A stretch of 36,848 bases of DNA from Clostridia bacterium (GTDB lineage Bacteria > Bacillota > Clostridia > Oscillospirales > Acutalibacteraceae): NCBI GenBank assembly GCA_017434985.1, contig JAFSFY010000039.1, positions 1 to 36,848 of the forward strand, in the 5' to 3' direction. The notes under the pieces were generated by a model. It was not told the origin of the DNA. It made no database searches and was given only the letters and a program-made list of their open reading frames with translations. The stretch's first letter is position 1; the number at the start of each line of letters is the position of its first letter. Positions 16,282-24,334 of the stretch are shown here, in pieces. The translations under genes were made by a program, and so were the position numbers.

Positions 16282-17397
16282 TTATTCGTACAAATATTTA
16301 TGCAGATTGGTGACGGTGGCACGGGGATCCAAAATTTGCAAGCCGCTGCCGCCGTTGATGGTAACGCCCTTATACCCCTTATCCTCAGGGACGTTGAAAT
16401 TGGTTTCGATGGTATACGAGGTATACTTCACGGCGTTGGCAGCAAACGCCAAAAATTCGTCAGCCGACAGGTTGGTGTCGATGTGGGGGAGGGCGCCGTA
16501 AACGGCGTCGATCAGTTGCGAGTAGGACATATCTTTTGCCTTTTCAATCAGCAAACTGATGACCTTGCGTTGGCGTTCGGTGCGCTTGAAGTCGCTGTCA
16601 ATGGCACGGATACGGGCGTATTCCATCGCTTGGAAACCGGTCAGGTGATAGGTGCCGGGTTTGCCTTGCAACGGAACGAAATTCGGGTCGTGGGAATGCG
16701 CGGTCAAGGTGCAACCGTAGTTGGGCACCTGCGTCATTTCTTTGGCGGTAAGCGTGATGTCCAAACCGCCGAGCGCATCGATCAAAATGGGCAACACTTC
16801 AAAGTTAACGCCCAGATATTCGTCAATGTCTAAACGGAAGTTTTGCTCGATCGTTTTGCTGAGCAAACGGAATTTGCCGAACGCGTAAGCGGCGTTGAGT
16901 TTGTTGATGTCGTCCACGCCGTCTTTGTCTTTGTCACGCCCGGGGATGGATACCCACGTGTCACGCAGCAAGGAAACCATACGGATGGTTTTGGTGTTGT
17001 CGTTGATGGACAAAATGATCATGGTGTCCGAACGACCCGAGAAGGATTCACTGTCGATACCGAGCAACATAATGTTGCGGATACCTTTGACGTTGCCGCG
17101 AAGCGGAATATCCGCCAACGATTGTGCATCTTCATACAACGAAGGGTCAAACGGCTCGGAATAGCCGAGATCGTCGTCCTCGTGCGAGATGTCGGCGTTG
17201 GGATCGTAAATGTCATCGTCGGGTTTGAAATTGATCAGCCCGAGCATATGCATACCGAACGCCGATACCGTGATGCACAAAGCACCGAGCAATGCCATCA
17301 CCGAAGCACCGATGGAGGTCCAAATGCGGACCTTTTTGGAATAGCGGTATTCACGCATAACCTGAATAGGCTCACGCTTTGTTTTTTTGTTTTTCAC
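16282..17397 (-). CDS. LytR-CpsA-Psr (LCP) family protein
   Basis: A 371-residue membrane-anchored protein. Basic N-terminus, one helix near residues 27-52, an acidic linker (DPNADISHEDDD), then the LCP domain from about 105. Signatures are IMLLGIDSE, SDTMIILSIN, RMVSLLRDTWVSIPG, NKLNAAYAFG, GGLDITLTAKEM, YARIRAIDSDFKRTERQ. LCP enzymes transfer glycopolymers (wall teichoic acid-like or capsule) from a lipid carrier to peptidoglycan outside the membrane; the Arg and Asp residues that bind the pyrophosphate lipid are present. The start is GTG at 17397 with AAAGGAG upstream. It follows the SGNH hydrolase gene by 21 bases in an operon. Confidence 0.95.
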   Translation of the reverse strand: MKNKKTKREPIQVMREYRYSKKVRIWTSIGASVMALLGALCITVSAFGMHMLGLINFKPDDDIYDPNADISHEDDDLGYSEPFDPSLYEDAQSLADIPLRGNVKGIRNIMLLGIDSESFSGRSDTMIILSINDNTKTIRMVSLLRDTWVSIPGRDKDKDGVDDINKLNAAYAFGKFRLLSKTIEQNFRLDIDEYLGVNFEVLPILIDALGGLDITLTAKEMTQVPNYGCTLTAHSHDPNFVPLQGKPGTYHLTGFQAMEYARIRAIDSDFKRTERQRKVISLLIEKAKDMSYSQLIDAVYGALPHIDTNLSADEFLAFAANAVKYTSYTIETNFNVPEDKGYKGVTINGGSGLQILDPRATVTNLHKYLYE

Positions 17398-17418
17398 AAC
17401 GAGGAGACTCCTTTCCTA

Positions 17419-18240
17419 TCAGGTGGCGGTTTTCATCAAGTAATCACGCCACAACGGATAATGTTTGCTGTAACAATGAATGCCGTCGGGGGAATACTGT
17501 TTATCCATAGCACCGTTTTCGTTGTCAAAGACGGGCGTTACGTTTCTATACAGCACGGTGGATCCGTTAGCGAGCGTTGCCAATTGCGTGTTGAGTGCAT
17601 CAATGCGTTTGTTGGTCAATCCGTTTTTCTCCACCTGTTTATCTTCCCGTACGTGGAAAGTGGATTGTAAAATCACGGTGGCGTTCGGTTGGGAGGCGGC
17701 GATTTGCGAAAGCAACGCCTTGTATCGCGTCACAATGGCGTCGGTTGTAGAGCCGATCTCGTTGATGCCGAACATCACGTAAACGGTGGAATAGGATTTT
17801 TTCTCCAACAAGGTTTTCAGTGTGACCGCACCGAGATTGCCCATGTTGACTTTGCTCGACAACACGTTAAAGGAACTCATCGTGTTATCGGCAAAGAAAT
17901 CCGCACCGCTGATCTTGCCGTACAGCGAAAGCCCCACCGTGCGGGAATCACCGATAAACAGCGTATCGGCGAAAACGGGATTGCCGTTTGCCGCCGTTGC
18001 ATAGGTCGGGCGTGTCGTGGTGGTTGCCACCGTCGTCGTGGTCGTTGCGGCGGTGGTGTTGGTCGTTGTGGTCGTTGCGACGGTGGTCGTGGTGGTGGCG
18101 GCAGTAAAACCGCCCTCGGGAATGTCGATCAAATCAAAATGAAACAACGCGAGCACGGATGCCGCGAGGACGCAAACAACCAAAAGGAACACGAGCAAGC
18201 CCCACGGGAAGCGGGATTTACGGGCGTGTTTGGGTCTCAT
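17419..18240 (-). CDS. Membrane-anchored SGNH/GDSL hydrolase with Thr-rich linker
   Basis: A 273-residue protein. Residues 1-12 are basic, 13-35 form a membrane helix or uncleaved signal, and 45-80 are a tract of Thr with Ala/Val. The SGNH domain shows block I FIGDSRTVGLS with the catalytic Ser, a block III-like YVMFGINEIG, and the terminal DGIHCYSKHYPLWRDYL with Asp and His. Such enzymes remove or add acyl groups on carbohydrates; here an outside cell-wall or glycopolymer substrate is inferred from the LCP gene in the same operon. GGGAGG lies before the ATG at 18240. Confidence 0.88.
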   Translation of the reverse strand: MRPKHARKSRFPWGLLVFLLVVCVLAASVLALFHFDLIDIPEGGFTAATTTTTVATTTTTNTTAATTTTTVATTTTRPTYATAANGNPVFADTLFIGDSRTVGLSLYGKISGADFFADNTMSSFNVLSSKVNMGNLGAVTLKTLLEKKSYSTVYVMFGINEIGSTTDAIVTRYKALLSQIAASQPNATVILQSTFHVREDKQVEKNGLTNKRIDALNTQLATLANGSTVLYRNVTPVFDNENGAMDKQYSPDGIHCYSKHYPLWRDYLMKTAT

Positions 18241-18325
18241 AGAAAAACCTCCCTGAAAAAAGACGAATCAACGGGTGAAATTAGTATCGTAAAAGCGGAA
18301 AAAGATATTCGCCGCATGATAGGTG

Positions 18326-18354
18326 TTGCGCAGGCGAAAAAAATGTGGTATACT
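18326..18354 (+). promoter_or_regulatory. Promoter of the racemase gene
   Basis: TTGCGC (18326-18331), 17 bases, TATACT (18349-18354). Transcription should start near 18361, which leaves no room for a ribosome binding site before the ATG at 18366 and so supports the downstream start. Confidence 0.65.
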
Positions 18355-18383
18355 GTCCACTGTCTATGAAAGAAGGGATCGTG

Positions 18384-19088
18384 TTGAGGAAACAAGCAAT
18401 CGGCATTGTCGGCGGTATGGGGCCGATGGCCACGTTGGATCTGTTCGGCAAGATCATTGCCCACACAGATGCGGCGAGTGATGCCGAGCACATTCGGGTA
18501 TATATCGACTGTCATACCGGCATTCCCGACCGCACGCAAGCCATTTTGCACGGCGGCGAATCGCCTGTTCCGTATATTGTGGAGTCGGCTTGCAAATTGG
18601 CGGATATGGGCGCCGATTTTCTGCTCATCCCGTGCAACACGTCGCACTATTTTTACGACGAGATCGCAGCGGCATCGCCGGTGCCGGTGATGCATATGAT
18701 TCGCGAAACGGCGGTGGCCTTGGAAACCGAAGGGGTCACTTGCGTAGGTCTCCTCGCAACCGACGGTACCCTCCAAAGCGGCATCTATCAACGCGAGTTG
18801 GAAGCACGCGGGATGACGGTGCTGTGCCCCACTGCAGAAGAACAACGCGAAGTGATGCGGCTGATCTACGACGGGGTCAAAGCGGATGCACCTTGTTTTG
18901 AAACCGACGTGATGGCGGCGCTGATTCGGCGAATGAATGCCGAAGGTGCACAGCGCTTGGTGCTCGGTTGCACCGAACTGCCGCTCGGTTTTGAGCGGTA
19001 CGGGCTTTCGTGTGACAACACGGTCGACCCGTCGGTGATCGTGGCGCGTGCCGCCATTAAGCGGGCGGGATATCCCGTGCGTGCATAA
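18384..19088 (+). CDS. Aspartate/glutamate racemase family protein
   Basis: A 234-residue cofactor-independent racemase. The N-terminus KQAIGIVGGMGPMATLDLF is the family hallmark; the two catalytic cysteines are in LLIPCNTSHYFYDE and VLGCTELPL. Both Cys are present, so it should be active. It probably makes D-Asp or D-Glu, the latter used for peptidoglycan, but the aspartate-racemase (YgeA/RacX-like) group is a closer look than MurI. Start: ATG 18366 lies about five bases after the predicted transcription start; AGAAGGG (18371-18377) favours TTG at 18384, with GTG 18381 also possible. It is divergent from the SGNH/LCP operon. Confidence 0.88.
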   Translation: MRKQAIGIVGGMGPMATLDLFGKIIAHTDAASDAEHIRVYIDCHTGIPDRTQAILHGGESPVPYIVESACKLADMGADFLLIPCNTSHYFYDEIAAASPVPVMHMIRETAVALETEGVTCVGLLATDGTLQSGIYQRELEARGMTVLCPTAEEQREVMRLIYDGVKADAPCFETDVMAALIRRMNAEGAQRLVLGCTELPLGFERYGLSCDNTVDPSVIVARAAIKRAGYPVRA

Positions 19089-19184
19089 TCGCTTAGTTTT
19101 CAATATACCATAAAGCGACAAAAAAGGAAAGAGAAAAAATACGGAAACGGCAAAAAGTTATATTTTTGTAATCAATTATACAGA

Positions 19185-19219
19185 AAGACAAGGTCAGCGC
19201 TCGGCGTTGACCTTGTCTT
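19185..19219. terminator. Terminator hairpin containing the stop codon of the TVP38 gene
   Basis: AAGACAAGGTCA (19185-19196) and TGACCTTGTCTT (19208-19219), 12-bp stem. On the plus strand TTCTTTTT overlaps and follows, giving an intrinsic terminator for the racemase transcript; on the minus strand the stem includes the last codons and stop of the TVP38 gene. The preceding 19089-19184 is AT-rich with nothing else seen. Confidence 0.65.
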
Positions 19220-19919
19220 CTTTTTCGGCCCGTTTTTTGACGATGAGATTGTACAAAGCGATGCCCGCCACGCTGACGGCACCGGTAACGGCAAACAACA
19301 ACACGGCTTTCAGATAATCTTTTTCCTGAATCATATTGCCGCCCACCGTGGAGGAAATGACCGACGGGATACGGGCGATGAGCGTAATGATGAGAAATTC
19401 ATGCAGTTGAATACGGGTCAACCCCGCAAAATAGGTGAGCAGGTCTTTTGGGGTGCCGGGAATAAAAAACAGCAAAAAGAGAAGACGCTTCAGTTTCTTT
19501 TCACTGTTGATGAAGCGCAGTTGATCGATCTTCTCGCGCGGGATAAACAGTTCCACCAACCGTACGCCCCATCGTTTCACCAGCAAGAAGATGAGGGACG
19601 AACCGATGGCGACACCGCCGAGGCACAAAAGCGTTCCTTCTAACGCACCGTAGGCATAGCCGAGTCCGATCTCTACCAATTCGCCGGGGATGACCGAGAT
19701 AAATACCTGCAACAATTGCAGCCCGAGTGCGACCAGGCGCCCTGCCCAACCGTAGGATTCCACGAAAGCGGTGAACGCTTCGGGATTACCCTTGAAACGC
19801 AAAAACCAACGGGAAAACACCACCGTCGCCACGGCGAACAGTATCACAACGACCACAAAGGACAGCAAAGCGACAACCCGCTTGCGACGCAAGGTTTTGG
19901 TTTCTTCGGTGTGTTCCAC
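19194..19919 (-). CDS. TVP38/TMEM64 (DedA-like, VTT domain) membrane protein
   Basis: A 241-residue polytopic protein with five or six hydrophobic segments. The VTT core is present: LLQVFISVIPGELVEIGLGYAYG, GVAIGSSLIFLLVKRWG, and LFLLFFIPGTPKDLLTYFAGLT, with the conserved F-IPG-T/PKD motif. Family members are lipid scramblases or transporters in other organisms; the bacterial TVP38 substrates are mostly unknown. The start is GTG at 19919, five bases after AAAGGAGGG. It has its own promoter, divergent from thyX. Confidence 0.92.
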   Translation of the reverse strand: MEHTEETKTLRRKRVVALLSFVVVVILFAVATVVFSRWFLRFKGNPEAFTAFVESYGWAGRLVALGLQLLQVFISVIPGELVEIGLGYAYGALEGTLLCLGGVAIGSSLIFLLVKRWGVRLVELFIPREKIDQLRFINSEKKLKRLLFLLFFIPGTPKDLLTYFAGLTRIQLHEFLIITLIARIPSVISSTVGGNMIQEKDYLKAVLLFAVTGAVSVAGIALYNLIVKKRAEKEDKVNAER

Positions 19920-19947
19920 AGTATCCCTCCTTTGCCGAATTTTTCTT

Positions 19948-19977
19948 ATTATAGCGTAAACTTCCTCGATATTTCAA
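19948..19977 (-). promoter_or_regulatory. Promoter of the TVP38 gene
   Basis: On the minus strand TTGAAA (19972-19977), 18 bases, TATAAT (19948-19953). Confidence 0.75.
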
Positions 19978-19996
19978 TAGAAGTGTCGAAAAAATA

Positions 19997-20025
19997 TTGC
20001 GTCGCGGGTAAAACTCTGTTATACT
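19997..20025 (+). promoter_or_regulatory. Promoter of the thyX operon
   Basis: TTGCGT (19997-20002), 17 bases, TATACT (20020-20025), with TG upstream of the -10 making an extended element (TGTTATACT). The transcript would begin near 20032 and open with a small hairpin (CGTTTCT 20043-20049 with AGAAACG 20056-20062). Confidence 0.75.
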
Positions 20026-20079
20026 GTATCTGTAAAAATTTGCGTTTCTGTAAAAAGAAACGGGAAAAGAGGGACTGCT

Positions 20080-20859
20080 ATGATCCACGTTACCTTGTTG
20101 GCACACACTCCCGCACCCGAGCACACCGTCGCTTGTGCGGCGCGCTTGTGTTATTCTCCTACCACCATTGACGATATTATGGACAAAATGACCGACGAAA
20201 AAACCGCTTCCTTTGTGGATATGTTGTCGGAGATCGGCCACGAAAGCCCCATCGAACACGCCTCCTTTACGTTTGGTATTGAAGGTGTTTCCCGTTCCCT
20301 CTTGGCGCAGATCACGCGGCATCGCATTGCGTCGTACAGCGTGCAAAGCCAACGTTACGTGGCGGAAAAAGCGTTTGAATACGTGTTGCCGCCTGAGATT
20401 GAGGCCATTCCCGAAGCCGCGGCGTTGTACCGTCAAGCGATGGCGGAAGATCAACGTCATTACGAGGAATTGACCGCCATTCTCAAAGAAAAACACCTGA
20501 AAACGTGTTTGGAAAAAGGAATGGACGAAAAAGCGGCCGCCCGTGCTGCTGAAAAGATGGCGATCGAGGATGCACGTTTCGTGCTCCCCAACGCCTGCAC
20601 CACCAAAATGATCGTGACGATGAACGCCCGCAGTTTGATGAATTTCTTCCGTCACCGTTGTTGCAACCGTGCCCAATGGGAAATTCGTGACTTGGCGGAA
20701 CAAATGCTCAAATTGTGTGTGCAAGCGGCGCCGCATTTGTTCAAAAATGCGGGTCCGTCCTGCGTGTGCGGCGCTTGTCCCGAGGGGAAAATGACCTGTG
20801 GCAAGATTGCCGAAATGCGCGAGCATTATCGCGCGATCAAGGAGGAAGCCGCACAATGA
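20080..20859 (+). CDS. thyX: Flavin-dependent thymidylate synthase
   Basis: A 259-residue ThyX, which methylates dUMP to dTMP using methylene-THF, FAD and NADPH. The ThyX motif RHR-x7-S is at residues 80-90 (RHRIASYSVQSQRY). EHASFTFGIEGVSRS and NARSLMNFFRHRCCNRAQWEIR are the FAD/dUMP-binding signatures. The C-terminus has an extra Cys-rich end (CVCGACPEGKMTCGK) that resembles a metal knuckle. The ATG at 20080 follows AGAGGG (20068-20073). Its stop overlaps the tmk start by four bases (ATGA). ThyX releases THF, so it does not consume the folate pool as ThyA does. Confidence 0.97.
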   Translation: MIHVTLLAHTPAPEHTVACAARLCYSPTTIDDIMDKMTDEKTASFVDMLSEIGHESPIEHASFTFGIEGVSRSLLAQITRHRIASYSVQSQRYVAEKAFEYVLPPEIEAIPEAAALYRQAMAEDQRHYEELTAILKEKHLKTCLEKGMDEKAAARAAEKMAIEDARFVLPNACTTKMIVTMNARSLMNFFRHRCCNRAQWEIRDLAEQMLKLCVQAAPHLFKNAGPSCVCGACPEGKMTCGKIAEMREHYRAIKEEAAQ

Positions 20860-21518
20860 AACGTCTGATCGTACTCGACGGGTTGGACGGCAGCGGCAAA
20901 TCCACGCAACTTGACCGCTTGAACGGGTATTTTGCCGAAAACGGTATACACTACAAGCAGATCAGTTTTCCCGATTACGAGCAACCGTCGTCATCGTTGG
21001 TCACCATGTATTTGAACGGTGAATTCGGCAGCAGTGCCGACGCTGTCAACGCGTATGCCGCCTCGTCGTTTTACGCGGTGGATCGCTACGCCAGCTTTAA
21101 AAAGTTTTGGCAGGCGGATTACGAAAACGAAACGCTTATTTTGGCGGCTCGTTACACCACTTCCAATGCCATTCACCAAATGGGCAAACTGCCACGCGAA
21201 GAGTGGGATACCTATCTTCGTTGGTTGGAAGAATACGAGTACGGGTTGCTTGGTTTACCCCGCCCTGATGCGGTGTTGTTTTTGGATATGCCGCTGGATA
21301 TTTCGCAACGGCTCTTGTCCGCACGCTACGGCGGTGACGAAGATAAAAAAGACATTCACGAGCGCGATATGGCCTATTTGAAACAATGTCGCGAAAGCGC
21401 GTTGTACGCGGCCGACCGTCTTGGTTGGCAGGTGATCACCTGCGGCGAAAACGGCGGACCGTTGCCCGTCGATACCATCACCGAAACACTTGTTTCGGTC
21501 GTTAAAGAGTTGATATAA
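20856..21518 (+). CDS. tmk: dTMP (thymidylate) kinase
   Basis: A 220-residue P-loop kinase. LDGLDGSGKSTQ at residues 6-17 is the P-loop; QISFPDYEQPSSSLV and LNGEFGSSADAVNAYAASSF line the dTMP site. The usual D-R-Y/H motif reads ARYTTSNAIHQ, with Ala in place of the Asp, and the lid segment is RYGGDEDKKDIHERD. This looks like a Clostridia subtype, but the Asp change deserves a check. It begins at the ATGA overlap with thyX, so the dTMP-making and dTMP-phosphorylating enzymes are translated together. The open frame extends upstream inside thyX, but the conserved domain begins at ATG 20856. Confidence 0.93.
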   Translation: MKRLIVLDGLDGSGKSTQLDRLNGYFAENGIHYKQISFPDYEQPSSSLVTMYLNGEFGSSADAVNAYAASSFYAVDRYASFKKFWQADYENETLILAARYTTSNAIHQMGKLPREEWDTYLRWLEEYEYGLLGLPRPDAVLFLDMPLDISQRLLSARYGGDEDKKDIHERDMAYLKQCRESALYAADRLGWQVITCGENGGPLPVDTITETLVSVVKELI

Positions 21519-22409
21519 TTGATACAGACCACCATTCCCGTTTTTCGCCCTCTCACGATGGAGGATGGAAAGCAGTTTGCTCCGTTGCTTTTGCAAAGCG
21601 GTCACGACGGGTGCGAATTCTCGTTTACGACCTTGTATATGTGGCGTGAATTGTACCACACGCGTATTGCGCAAGAGGGCGACTATCTACTCGTGTCCGC
21701 CGGTGAGGGGGAGAAGACCTCCTTTTTACCGCCCATCGGCCCTTCGCTTGGCGAGGGGGTGGCATTGCTTCGCCGTGCGGCGGAAGCACAAGGGTTGCCG
21801 TTGCGACTGCACGGTGTGGACGAACAAACGCTGGTGCAGTTACAGCAACTGTTCCCGCTTACGGTGACCGAAATGGACGAAGATCACGATTATCTGTACA
21901 AAACCACCGATTTGGCCGAACTTCCCGGCAAAGCGTATCACAGCAAACGCAACCATATCGCGGCATTCTCGCGCCAATTTGATTGGCAGTATGAAGACAT
22001 TACCGACGACAATTTGGCCGAGGTGTTTGCGATGTCCAAACAATGGTGTCGGGAAAAAGGCGTGTGCAGTGATAAAGGCCTGAAAGCCGAGCGTTGCGGC
22101 ATTCGCGAAGTGTTGTCGCACCGTCACGCGTTCGGCGTGCGCGGCGGCCTTATCCGCGTTGAGGGTGAGGTCGTGGCGTTTGCCTTCGGCTCGCCCATCA
22201 ACGATCGTGTGTTTGACATCCACACCGAAAAGGCGCTCACCGCGTACGGCGGTGCCTATGCGCTCATCAATCGCGAATTGGCGCGCCGCTTGACGGATTA
22301 CGACTATTTGAATCGCGAAAACGATATGGGCATCGAAGGACTTCGCCGTGCGAAACGATCCTACCGCCCGTCGATATTACTCAAAAAATACAGTTGCGAG
22401 GTGAGGTAA
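21519..22409 (+). CDS. DUF2156 (phosphatidylglycerol lysyltransferase-like GNAT fold) protein
   Basis: A 296-residue protein of the DUF2156/LPG_synthase_C type. FRPLTMEDGKQFAPLL, CEFSFTTLYMWRELYHT, KAYHSKRNHIAAFSRQF, FAFGSPINDRVFDIHTEKA and DYLNRENDMGIEGLRRAKRSYRP match the family. In MprF the related domain transfers lysine from tRNA to lipid, but soluble relatives like this lack the membrane part and have no proven substrate. The start is TTG at 21519, the codon directly after the tmk stop (TAATTG), because the conserved N-terminus begins there; AAAGAG precedes it, weakly. Confidence 0.85.
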   Translation: MIQTTIPVFRPLTMEDGKQFAPLLLQSGHDGCEFSFTTLYMWRELYHTRIAQEGDYLLVSAGEGEKTSFLPPIGPSLGEGVALLRRAAEAQGLPLRLHGVDEQTLVQLQQLFPLTVTEMDEDHDYLYKTTDLAELPGKAYHSKRNHIAAFSRQFDWQYEDITDDNLAEVFAMSKQWCREKGVCSDKGLKAERCGIREVLSHRHAFGVRGGLIRVEGEVVAFAFGSPINDRVFDIHTEKALTAYGGAYALINRELARRLTDYDYLNRENDMGIEGLRRAKRSYRPSILLKKYSCEVR

Positions 22410-22410
22410 G

Positions 22411-23196
22411 ATGGTCGTTCGCCGTTTTGCCACCGCGCAGGACGCGGCGGCGTTGACTGCTGTTTGGCAACGCTCATTTCCTGAGGATACGCCGCACGAG
22501 ATCGCTGCTTTTCTCGGCAAGGTTCGCCTTGATGAGGAATGTTTGATCGCCGAAGAAGACGGTACGGTGGCGTCGATGGTGTTTCTGTTGCCGACGCGGC
22601 TGCAGGCACCGACGCCATTGCCGATGCAGTATATTTACGCGGCGGCGACCTTGCCGTCCCACCGCGGTCGCGGCTTGTTCGGCGGGTTGCTGAAACGGGC
22701 GCTGGCGGTTGCGCGCGAACGCGGTCAAGCAGCCTCGTTTTTGCATCCGGCACAACCGTCACTGATCGACTATTACGCCTCGTTTGGGTATCGCCCGTTC
22801 TTCTTTTGCGATACCGTGTGCGGGGACGCCGCGTCGAATGGCGCAACCGTGCGATCTGTCTCGGCAGACGAATATGCGAAACGACGCAACGACCGTTTGC
22901 CGCCGTTTGGCGTCGAATGGCCCTCACGTTTTTTGGAACACACCGTGCTGGTTGACGATGCTTGTGCCGTGTGTGTCCCCATGGGAGAACGACTGTTGAT
23001 TCGCGAACTGTTTTGTGACCCCGCACAGCAAAACCGCGTTTGTGCGGCATTGGCCGCGCATTTCGGTTGCACGCGATACGAAGCGCGTCTACCTGTCAAG
23101 GAGGCACACGACCCGCCGTTTGGGTTGCTTTGTCCGTTGCAACCGTTGAAATTGTCAGTAACGGCACCCCCGTATATGGGCGTGGCGTTGGATTGA
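22411..23196 (+). CDS. GNAT-family N-acetyltransferase
   Basis: A 261-residue protein. The N-terminal half is a GNAT domain: IYAAATLPSHRGRGLFGGLL carries the acetyl-CoA P-loop (R-G-R-G-L-F-G-G), followed by SFLHPAQPSLIDYYASFGYRP. The C-terminal half of about 120 residues is not a recognisable catalytic domain but contains repeated short hydrophobic strands and ends PPYMGVALD; this two-part layout is as in Eis-like or sterol-carrier-linked acetyltransferases. Substrate unknown. Its ATG lies one base after the DUF2156 stop, with GAGGTGAGG before it, so translation is coupled. Confidence 0.87.
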   Translation: MVVRRFATAQDAAALTAVWQRSFPEDTPHEIAAFLGKVRLDEECLIAEEDGTVASMVFLLPTRLQAPTPLPMQYIYAAATLPSHRGRGLFGGLLKRALAVARERGQAASFLHPAQPSLIDYYASFGYRPFFFCDTVCGDAASNGATVRSVSADEYAKRRNDRLPPFGVEWPSRFLEHTVLVDDACAVCVPMGERLLIRELFCDPAQQNRVCAALAAHFGCTRYEARLPVKEAHDPPFGLLCPLQPLKLSVTAPPYMGVALD

Positions 23197-23208
23197 GAGG
23201 AACCGTCA

Positions 23209-23763
23209 ATGATAGTGGTATTTTTGGCAAATGGATTTGAAGAAATGGAAGCGCTCGCCACGGTAGACGTGCTTCGCCGTGCCGATCTGTCGGTACTCAC
23301 GGTGGGTGTGGGCGGCAAAACGGTAACGGGTGCACATGGTATTGTTGTTACCGCCGATTGTGCCGACACCGACCCCCTTCCCGAGAAAGTGCAGGCGGTG
23401 ATTTTGCCGGGAGGTCTGCCGGGGACGACCAATTTGGAGGCATCGCCCGTGGTACAAGACTATCTGGAAAAAGCCGACGCGCAAGGCGCACTGTTGGGCG
23501 CCATTTGTGCCGCGCCCTCGGTGCTCGGGCACAAAGGGTTGCTTCGCGGCAAGCGCGCCACCTGCTATCCCGGATATGAAGACGACCTGCTCGGTGCCGT
23601 TTGCACGGGTGAGTCGGTGGTGACCGATGGGCGTGTCATCACCGCCAAAGGAGCGGGCGTGTCGGTCGATTTCGGCCTTGCCGTGGTGGCGGCGTTGGTG
23701 TCGCCCGCCGTGGCGAAAGACTTGGGAGAAAAAATGCAATGCAGACCGATATCCGCGCACTGA
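23209..23763 (+). CDS. DJ-1/PfpI family protein (YajL-like)
   Basis: A 184-residue protein. FLANGFEEMEALATVDVLRR holds the conserved Glu, and LGAICAAPSVLGHKGLL the nucleophile Cys elbow (A-I-C-A-A-P). AVILPGGLPGTTNL and VVTDGRVITAKGAG complete the pattern. Members are glyoxalase/deglycase-like or oxidative-stress proteins; activity here is not certain. The gene lies 12 bases after the GNAT stop, with GAGAGGAA as ribosome binding site, and its last 25 bases overlap the next gene. Confidence 0.93.
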   Translation: MIVVFLANGFEEMEALATVDVLRRADLSVLTVGVGGKTVTGAHGIVVTADCADTDPLPEKVQAVILPGGLPGTTNLEASPVVQDYLEKADAQGALLGAICAAPSVLGHKGLLRGKRATCYPGYEDDLLGAVCTGESVVTDGRVITAKGAGVSVDFGLAVVAALVSPAVAKDLGEKMQCRPISAH

Positions 23764-24320
23764 AAACACACTTGCGGGGGGAATACCGCGCCAAACGCTT
23801 GGCTCTTTTGCCGGAGGAAAAACAGCGGCGCGACACTGCAGTGGCGCAGGCTGTCAAACGCTTGCGGCAATATTGCCTCAATGATACGATCCTCATCTAC
23901 GTTTCCACGGCGTTGGAAGTGGATACCCGCAGGATTATGACGCAGGCGTGGGCAGACGGCAAAACCGTGGCGGTGCCCTACTGTATTCCGGGCACGCGTG
24001 AAATGGAATTTTACCGCATCGAGTCGTTTGACGATCTGCACGACGGTGCGTTCGGTGTCCAAGAGCCGACCCCGCGTGAAGAAAACCGCGTAAGTGATCT
24101 GTCTCGCGGGTTGTGTTTGATTCCCGCCTTGTGTTATGACGACAAAGGGTACCGCTTGGGATACGGAAAAGGATATTACGACCGCTTTTTGGCGCGCTTC
24201 GGCGGCCAACGAGTGGGGTTATGTTACCGTGATTGTTTGTGTCACACCTTGCCGCACGGGCGATTTGATCGCGCGGTGGAAGCAGTCGTGACGGAAGACG
24301 GAATACGAAAGATCGACTAA
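23739..24320 (+). CDS. 5-formyltetrahydrofolate cyclo-ligase
   Basis: A 193-residue enzyme that turns 5-formyl-THF into 5,10-methenyl-THF with ATP. MQTDIRALKTHLRGEYRAKR is the usual basic N-terminal helix. GLCLIPALCYDDKGYRLGYGKGYYDRFL holds the ATP/Mg loop (here quoted as GYRLGYGKGYYDRFL), the strongest signature. It starts inside the preceding PfpI gene (25-base overlap; GGAG at 23727-23730). It restores a folate that feeds methylene-THF, the cofactor used by ThyX four genes upstream. Confidence 0.94.
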   Translation: MQTDIRALKTHLRGEYRAKRLALLPEEKQRRDTAVAQAVKRLRQYCLNDTILIYVSTALEVDTRRIMTQAWADGKTVAVPYCIPGTREMEFYRIESFDDLHDGAFGVQEPTPREENRVSDLSRGLCLIPALCYDDKGYRLGYGKGYYDRFLARFGGQRVGLCYRDCLCHTLPHGRFDRAVEAVVTEDGIRKID

Positions 24321-24334
24321 ACGGAGGGAGCACT

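Noticed and set aside
18005..18110. Low-complexity GTCGTTGTGG-type DNA as a tandem repeat or CRISPR
   Set aside because: It is the reverse complement of threonine-rich coding sequence in the SGNH hydrolase gene and has no spacer structure.
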